Made by a program: the position numbers and the translations under genes
Origin: Gnetum montanum
Taxonomy: Eukaryota > Streptophyta > Gnetopsida > Gnetales > Gnetaceae
Direction of reading: 5' to 3'
Length of the DNA: 64,000 nucleotides
NCBI GenBank assembly: GCA_015680685.1
Contig: MNCI01002152.1
Location: 532,266 to 596,265 of the forward strand
Part shown: piece after piece, positions 58,627 through 64,000 of the stretch
Layout of the letters: each line of letters opens with the position of its first letter
How positions within the stretch are numbered: position 1 is the first letter of the stretch
The notes under the pieces: model-generated
Told to the model about the DNA's origin: nothing
What the model saw: the letters and a program-made list of their open reading frames with translations, nothing else
The model's database searches: none

Positions 58627-58872
58627 GTTTTCTGGCGCTAGAAGGAGGGCCTTCAGGCTCCGATCCGAATATTTCGGGTAACCCTGTTTAGAGATCTATA
58701 CCCTAGGCCGTAGACGTAATACCTCTAGGGAGGTCTAAGGTCAATCGTGTGGTGTAGATCGGTCGCAAAGACGATTTCTTTGAAATCCGACAGGGTAGAA
58801 AGCCTTTTGTGTTGTTTGTCAACCTTTCTTTCATTCAGATTCGACTTTCAGTCATTTTTTCATCGTTGATCC
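58627..58872 (+). promoter_or_regulatory. Primer-binding site and leader of element F
   Basis: TGGCGCTAGAAGGAGGG at 58633-58649 lies six bases after the LTR, where the tRNA primer pairs. I cannot name the tRNA from memory. The leader to the ATG at 58873 shares blocks with E's leader and has no ORF. Confidence 0.75.
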
Positions 58873-60296
58873 ATGGATTCTTACTATTCAAACACAACAG
58901 CCACAACCGCCATGACCACTGTCGATCCGGGTGTCGCGCCCGTGAACTCGACGGTGACCATAGGGCCAGCCCCCGGTGCAACCGGTCCTCAGGGACCCTT
59001 GCACCGTTCATTAAGGCTTCAGGGGAAAGATCCTATCTTCACGGTCTTAACCCCTGAAGACTACAACTTCATTTGCGTCAAGATCCAAGCGAGGTTGGCT
59101 CTCAGCCGAGCCGAGCTTGAGGCAAAACGAAACCTTGAGGCGCTCCATCGAGGGGGTTACGATTTCAAGCCAGCGGCCCACGATATAATCCCCTTGACCG
59201 AGCACCAAAACGAACTCATCTCCCAGCTGATCATGGCTAGAGGCCAGGCCTCACAGCCTACGGTAGAGCCCGAGCGTGAGGAAGAAGCAGAAGCAGAGGA
59301 CGAATTTGCGGCCATGTCAGAACATTCGTTCCATACCTTGACGCCTCACACATATGTGAATCTGTTGTTCCCTTTCAACGGAGAAGCGACTTCTCTGGAC
59401 TCGGCCATGACCACGCAGACGCACATCCCTGTTCCCCCTCAGGCCAAGGCGCAGCCGTCTGGGTCGCAACAGGCAAGCGCACAGCCTTCTGGGTTGCAAA
59501 TGCAGCTGCAGCATAACGCGGGGGTGATCCCGTCGTAGCATATAATTAACATTCCGGCAGTCAGCCCGGTGGCCACCGTCCCCCATTTCATCCCTCACGT
59601 GCGGACTCACACTATACCATCAACTCGTCCCGAAGTGTTCCCACCCCTGCCAACTCAGCAGCATACTGCAACCGTGCCCCGCAAATCTTTGTCCCGTACC
59701 CTGCGACGAGTCACTGGGCCAACCCTGCGACGAGTCACTGGGTCAACCCTGCAACAGAACAGCAAACGAATACAGTTTACAATGCACAACCCCCGCCAGC
59801 ACCAGCAGCGCAATTTTCACGGGTGCTTCCTCGCTACACTTATCATTATGCCCCGCAGCAGGCAGCAGCTAACCCAGCGTCCCAAACCGGTGGGTGGGGG
59901 CCTTCGCAGGTCCCCCAGCCTACACGAATCCCTACACCACCGACGGTTAGCCAACCAGCTCCTACGTTTCAGTTTCCTGGGGTTGTTCACCCAGTCCAAC
60001 CTCCTGCTCCTATGCCTGCTGCGCAGACACCTCCCTTAACAGGTCTGGATCAAGCGTTCCACCTTATCCAGACGCTTACCGAGGAGGTGCGACGCCTCAA
60101 GACCGCTGGATCTGATACCATTCAGATCACGGATTTCTATCAGGATGATCCGATTAATCCAGCGGTCCCCGTGTTGTCATTGCCTCTAGGGATGTCCGTC
60201 CCACATTTTACGAAGTATAATGGGGAGGGGGATCCCAACACTCACTAGGCCACCTTTAGGTCCGAATCCTTGTTGTTGCAATAGTGGCCGCATACT
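58873..60296 (+). pseudogene. gag-pro: gag N-terminal part of element F, with stops and a frameshift
   Basis: ATG at 58873 follows the leader. The first 221 codons hold LHRSLRLQGKDPIFTVLTPE and an acidic stretch, ending at TAG 59536-59538. The frame continues beyond that stop, but sense coding moves to another frame at about 59620-59640. That frame has a Pro/Gln-rich spacer with a 24-bp duplication at 59699-59746 (ATSHWANP repeated). TGLDQAFHLIQTLTEEV (60042) and PHFTKYNGEGDPNTH (60203) follow, then TAG at 60246-60248 and 60282-60284. E has sense codons at both of these last positions (TTA and CAA). Apart from these lesions it joins the 60297 frame directly. Confidence 0.82.
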
Positions 60297-62726
60297 TTGG
60301 TCAGAGTCTTTGCGATGTCGTTAACAGGGAAGGCTTTAGACTGGTACAGAGCTCTCCCACGCTCTTCCATTACAACCTTGGAAGAGCTGCTGACTCAATT
60401 CGTGACCCGATTCAAATACAACATGAAGCCGGAAGTCACATTGGAGCAGCTTATGGGGGTGAAACAGGACCCGCTCGAGCCAGTCCAAAAGTTCATACAG
60501 CGTTGGAACGCTACCTTGAATGAGATCCGTGACCCGATCGCGGACTCCCACCTGTTGGCCATATTCAAGGGAGCAGTCAACGACTTTATCAAGTCCAAGC
60601 TGTATTATCTTTCCCCTGGAGACATACGTCAGGCCTTCGCCCAGGTCCGGAGCATCCAAGATGCTGCGGAGGCTAGCAAAGACCCGGCGTACATCGCTTA
60701 CAAGAACACGCACAACAAGGCTAAGGACAAAGGTAAGGCAGCGACCACTACTGTAGCGGCATTGACTGAGAATGCCAAGAACAAAAACAAGAAAGCTCCA
60801 GCAACAGCACCGCCTGAGGCCACGGCTGGTGCCGACACCAGCCAGGCCACGGCTGCCCCTGAACAGGCCCCCCAGCCAAAGCTGAATTTTGAGCGTAAAG
60901 ACTGCTCAAAATACGCGGCTCTCCCAGTGAAACATTCCGAACTGCTAAAACAACTGTTGGCGGCAGGACACATTCAACCTAAGAAAGTGTCCGAGGAGGC
61001 CCTGCAGTGTCATAGACGCAACTGTGAATTGCTGAAGGACCCCTCTTTACCTCTGCCTAACGAATCGGCAGTTCCGAGATCTTTCAGGCTGGACCGTTTC
61101 TGTGACTACCACCAGATGTGTGGTCACGACACGAATTATTGCTGGGCGTTGAAAGACGATATTCAATGCATGATCGACGAAGGTCATCTAAAACTAGACA
61201 GCAGTAACCCAACACGTCTCGAAAACCAGACATTACATGTATATAAGGATCCGTTAAACATAAATTACGATCCTTTTACAATCACTGTGGTAAGTATGGA
61301 CGGTGAGCGTAAAGGGCCGCCAAAACAACATTTTGTTTTGCGTGTTCCCACCAGCTCACAAAGGGGGCCAACTACTTCTTCGGCAGCAGGTGGGGTCTCA
61401 CGGCCGCCGTTCATTATACGAGCACCTTCTCAGGTACGGCCTCAGTCACACGCTACTGCCCAAGCCGCAGCTTCGTCTGCGCCCACACCGAGAGCGCCCT
61501 TCATCATTAGGGCACCCCGACCACAGGCTGCTCCTCTCACGCAGGGGCAGACCTCGAAACAGCACCATCAGGCATTGCCTCTTAAGCGGAAGGAGGAAAG
61601 CACTGAAGCTAATGCGACAAAAGACAGCTCTACGCTCGGCTTCCCGAAGCCTAGGCCACTGGCCTCTGTGCCCATGACCATGCCCCAGAAGCATGCCACA
61701 GGCACAGGAACGCAGCCACCTTCTTCTGGTAGGAAGACGAAAAACCCCTCTTCTGACCCCGCCCCGCCTCGAGAGATCCGTCTCTTGGGCCGGATGGAGG
61801 AGAGCAAGGGGGATAAACCAACCTGCCGGGAGAAGGACCTCCTCGATGCGTTCACGCAGGTTAAACAAGCTCTCAAGAAAAAGAACACAACGCTGAGCTT
61901 GTATGACCTCTTGATGACTTCTCGAGAACACCGAGAGGCTATGGTACGCATGTTAACATCCATATCAGTGGATGCCAGCTTGCCGGCAGAAGAGGAAGCG
62001 ATACACGCTATCATGTTTCCCCCTGAAACCGAACAACCCAAGCCCACCTCGTTGACCTTTCTGGATGAGTCTGTTAAAGGTGATCCAGAAAAGGGTCAAG
62101 TGACGACGGAGCCTATGTTCATCAACATTCGGGTCGGCCAGTACCGGATCCGGAGGGTGCACGTGGATGATGGTGCAGCTGCTAACGTCGTTCCCTATTC
62201 CATCGTGGATAGGTTGGGTCTGGTCAACCAGATCACGCCCACAACGACAGCCTATGTAAAATCATTCAATGGAGCACGGGTCCAAGTCAAGGGAACGGTG
62301 CGTATTGAGTTTGTGGCGGGGAATCAGTTCCCAACGGAAGCCACATTTTTAGTCGTCGAGGAGATGCCGGGCTTCAACTTGATCTTAGGGAGGTCATGGT
62401 TACCTCAGCTGAGGGCGGTCTCGTCGCCTATCCATCAGGAGATACACCTGCTTTACGTTGGGGGGGAGGTTATCATACGCGGCGACGAGATCACTCCCAG
62501 GACCGTTAGTAACATTGAGGAAGAGCGGGGTTCAGAGATCGAAACGGCTGATGATCAGCCTTCTCTCCAAGCCCCTGAACAGAACAATGACAATGCTGAC
62601 GGTTTAGCCTGGGCTGACCTGCCATTTCCGGATGACAGCGTAGAGGAGTCGAACTGTAAACCTCCTCGTCCTTATGCAGCAGTTAACATAAAAGCCGCTA
62701 GGAGACAGTTGCGTACTGACGGCTGA
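60297..62726 (+). CDS. gag-pro: gag-pro main frame of element F (809 codons)
   Basis: It is open to TGA 62724-62726; the true start is upstream at 58873. Residues about 15-140 form the retrotransposon gag core (ALDWYRALPRSSITTLEELL; KFIQRWNATLNEIRDPIADS). A Lys/Ala-rich linker is at 140-190. Residues 269-282 are a CHHC knuckle (C-x2-H-x4-H-x4-C in CDYHQMCGHDTNYC) of the Tat type. A Pro-rich spacer with repeated FIIRAP follows at 350-450. Retropepsin lies around 600-705, with VHVDDGAAANVV (Asp624, Asp625, Gly626) and FNLILGRSWL. The acidic tail ends RRQLRTDG. The product would form the particle and process it. No pol follows directly; minisatellite 1 and the antisense gene come next. Confidence 0.9.
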   Translation: MVRVFAMSLTGKALDWYRALPRSSITTLEELLTQFVTRFKYNMKPEVTLEQLMGVKQDPLEPVQKFIQRWNATLNEIRDPIADSHLLAIFKGAVNDFIKSKLYYLSPGDIRQAFAQVRSIQDAAEASKDPAYIAYKNTHNKAKDKGKAATTTVAALTENAKNKNKKAPATAPPEATAGADTSQATAAPEQAPQPKLNFERKDCSKYAALPVKHSELLKQLLAAGHIQPKKVSEEALQCHRRNCELLKDPSLPLPNESAVPRSFRLDRFCDYHQMCGHDTNYCWALKDDIQCMIDEGHLKLDSSNPTRLENQTLHVYKDPLNINYDPFTITVVSMDGERKGPPKQHFVLRVPTSSQRGPTTSSAAGGVSRPPFIIRAPSQVRPQSHATAQAAASSAPTPRAPFIIRAPRPQAAPLTQGQTSKQHHQALPLKRKEESTEANATKDSSTLGFPKPRPLASVPMTMPQKHATGTGTQPPSSGRKTKNPSSDPAPPREIRLLGRMEESKGDKPTCREKDLLDAFTQVKQALKKKNTTLSLYDLLMTSREHREAMVRMLTSISVDASLPAEEEAIHAIMFPPETEQPKPTSLTFLDESVKGDPEKGQVTTEPMFINIRVGQYRIRRVHVDDGAAANVVPYSIVDRLGLVNQITPTTTAYVKSFNGARVQVKGTVRIEFVAGNQFPTEATFLVVEEMPGFNLILGRSWLPQLRAVSSPIHQEIHLLYVGGEVIIRGDEITPRTVSNIEEERGSEIETADDQPSLQAPEQNNDNADGLAWADLPFPDDSVEESNCKPPRPYAAVNIKAARRQLRTDG

Positions 62727-62913
62727 ATGAAGCTTGCCAGCGTGCGCTTATGTCAGTTGGCATACCCATCGATCAATCGTTCCTTTATTTCTGTGTGCTT
62801 TTATACAGCATTTGCCTGCTATGTTTACGCTTTGCATTTTTGTCTTTACATGTCTTATCATACGCATCCTCATTTCTTTACGTATCTATCCAGGGTTACA
62901 TTTAGTCAAACTT

Positions 62914-63250
62914 TACGCAATGGCCCGCAACGGCCTTAAACTAGTAGGTACTTCAAACTTTACGCAATGGCCCGCAACGGCCCTAAACTAGTAGTTACTT
63001 CGAACTTTACGCATTGGCCTGCAACGGCCTTAAACTAGTTTTCTATAGGCAATTTACGCATTGGCCCGCAACGGCCTTAAACTAGTTTTCTATAGGCAAT
63101 TTACGCAATGGCCCGCAACGGCCTTAAACTAGTAGTCACTTCAAACTTTACGCATTGGCCCGCAACGGCCCTAAACTAGTAGCTACTTTTCCATTTACGC
63201 ATTGCTTCGTAATCCATTCGCGCTTATGGCCCGCAATGGCCTTAAACTAG
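62914..63250 (+). repeat. Minisatellite 1 of element F
   Basis: About seven units of 45-49 bp carry ATGGCCCGCAACGGCC followed by TTAAACTAG. The GGCC...GGCC part is itself a small inverted repeat. The array lies between the convergent 3' ends of gag-pro (62726) and the antisense gene (63352). 62727-62913 is short untranslated sequence. Confidence 0.92.
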
Positions 63251-63351
63251 GGCAAAAATAACAAAAAATATGATAGATAGCTGATAGTCAATCAAAACTT
63301 ATAACATGTTTGTCTTTCAAATCATTTGTAACATGATGCCAGAAAACAAAA

Positions 63352-64000
63352 TTACGCATGAGCCATACTGCCACTATCAGCCGTGTCCTTCAACTCTAAG
63401 TCCAACCCCAAAAGGTCTTCCTCCAGTGGGCCATCGTTTTCGGGAAGTATCCCTCCTGGAAAGATTGTCTCTTCTTCTAATGCTGGCTCCACAGGAAGAC
63501 GCTCTTCCTCGTTGTGTTCTACTTCGGCTTCCATAGTTTCCTCCTCCAACCCCTCAGCTGGCGGATGTTCTCCACCTTCTGGTACCTGAAAAAAAATAGC
63601 GTAAAAATTAGCATAGGCAACATTATGTCGGGAAACGTGCTGGCTAAGCCATGCGTAAACTTACTCGAGATGACCCAGCTTTAGCAGCAAAGGGAAGCTT
63701 ATCTAGACCAGCCCACAAACGCTTCATGATTTCGTCCTCTGTTAGGTCTTGCCACACATCCTCGCCCAAAGCCATCCCTGCTTTCACCTTCCCTTTCTCC
63801 ACGCTACTCCACGCAGGAGGATCTGGGAAAAAGGTAGGGATTGAAGCTTGATTCCCAGGAAGGACCATCTCTCTCTCTGGAGATGCAGTGACGGTCACCT
63901 GTTCTTCAAACTTCTTAAAGGCCTCGGACGCTCCGATGGTGTCCACAAAGACCTCCAGAGACCGCGCTTTAATAGCAGATTCCCGATAGCGTTTTCTGTA
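63352..64000 (-). CDS. Antisense accessory gene, last two exons, element F (partial)
   Basis: The exon 64000-63665 runs in from the window edge with no stop. It contains VDTIGASEAFKKFEEQV, a FPDPPAWSSVEKGKVKAG block, and WQDLTEDEIMKRLWAGLDKL, all matching E. It ends in GSSR. The intron is 63664-63586 (GTAAGT...TTTTTTTTCAG, 79 bp, phase 0). The last exon, 63585-63352, is open: VPEGGEHPPAEG, then a Glu-rich acidic tail, ending SGSMAHA and TAA. It is the only copy here without lesions in the visible part, so it may encode a real protein. The function is unknown; the acidic C-terminal tail is conserved in kind but not in sequence. Confidence 0.8.
63586..63664 (-). other. 79-bp intron of F's antisense gene
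   Basis: The donor GTAAGT begins at 63664 and the acceptor CAG ends at 63586, after a T-run. Splicing keeps the frame, with both flanking exons open, whereas reading through meets a stop at 63646-63644. It matches E's intron in position and length. Confidence 0.82.

Larger units (their letters stand above)
57006..64000 (+). mobile_element. Element F: young Tat-like element, 5' half
   Basis: LTR, primer site, leader, gag-pro, minisatellite 1 and the antisense gene's 3' end are present; the rest lies outside the window. It is far richer in CpG than its surroundings, and its boundary with G at 57006 is a visible composition step. Coding parts are much better kept than in A-E. It is therefore the most recent insertion. 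Confidence 0.88.

Noticed and set aside
61446-61931. Long minus-strand ORFs of 159 and 161 codons under F's gag-pro
   Set aside because: They mirror the GC-rich gag-pro coding strand, have no counterpart in E or B, and match no family.

Overview
The window is land-plant nuclear DNA consisting almost entirely of nested Ty3/gypsy LTR retrotransposons. I see no host gene, tRNA, rRNA or CRISPR array. The long decayed elements, with many TAG stops and little CpG outside one young insertion, suggest a large, slowly purged plant genome. A gymnosperm is my guess, at low confidence.

Six element bodies can be separated. A (1-5022, +) is the 3' end of a Tat-like element: archaeal-type RNase H, integrase, a minisatellite, the polypurine tract and the 3' LTR. 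B (5023-24592, -) is nearly full length and shows the complete plan. C (25439-44416, -) is the 5' part of a B-type element. E (29194-40756, +) sits inside C's gag, flanked by the target duplication TACAG. D (24593-25440 and again 44417-49732, +) is the older element that received the B/C insertion. G (49733-57005, +) is a different, possibly Athila-like gypsy element inserted in D. F (57006 to the window end, +) is a young, CpG-rich Tat-like element inserted in G's integrase. A block of about 8.3 kb (B's antisense gene through D's protease) is tandemly duplicated, and E landed in the second copy afterwards.

The Tat-like family has an unusual internal layout, read from B and agreeing in C, D, E and F where present: LTR - PBS - gag-pro - minisatellite 1 - a long antisense gene with several introns - minisatellite 3 - RT - RNase H - archaeal RNase H - integrase - minisatellite 2 - hairpin with polypurine tract - LTR. 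Gag-pro and pol are therefore about 6 kb apart, with an oppositely transcribed, apparently spliced gene between them. Extra antisense ORFs and hypervariable minisatellites are known in Tat/Ogre-type plant elements. The central position, the conserved introns and the paired minisatellites are the most interesting content here.

Expected working of the family: LTR promoters (TATAAATA, with palindrome arrays in U3) make the genomic RNA. Gag-pro forms the particle and protease, and pol supplies reverse transcription and integration. The antisense protein (coiled-coil-like body, acidic C-terminal tail) has no function I can recognise. All copies except F are clearly dead. F has a clean 809-codon gag-pro frame and an open antisense reading frame, but has stops and a frameshift in the N-terminal part of gag.
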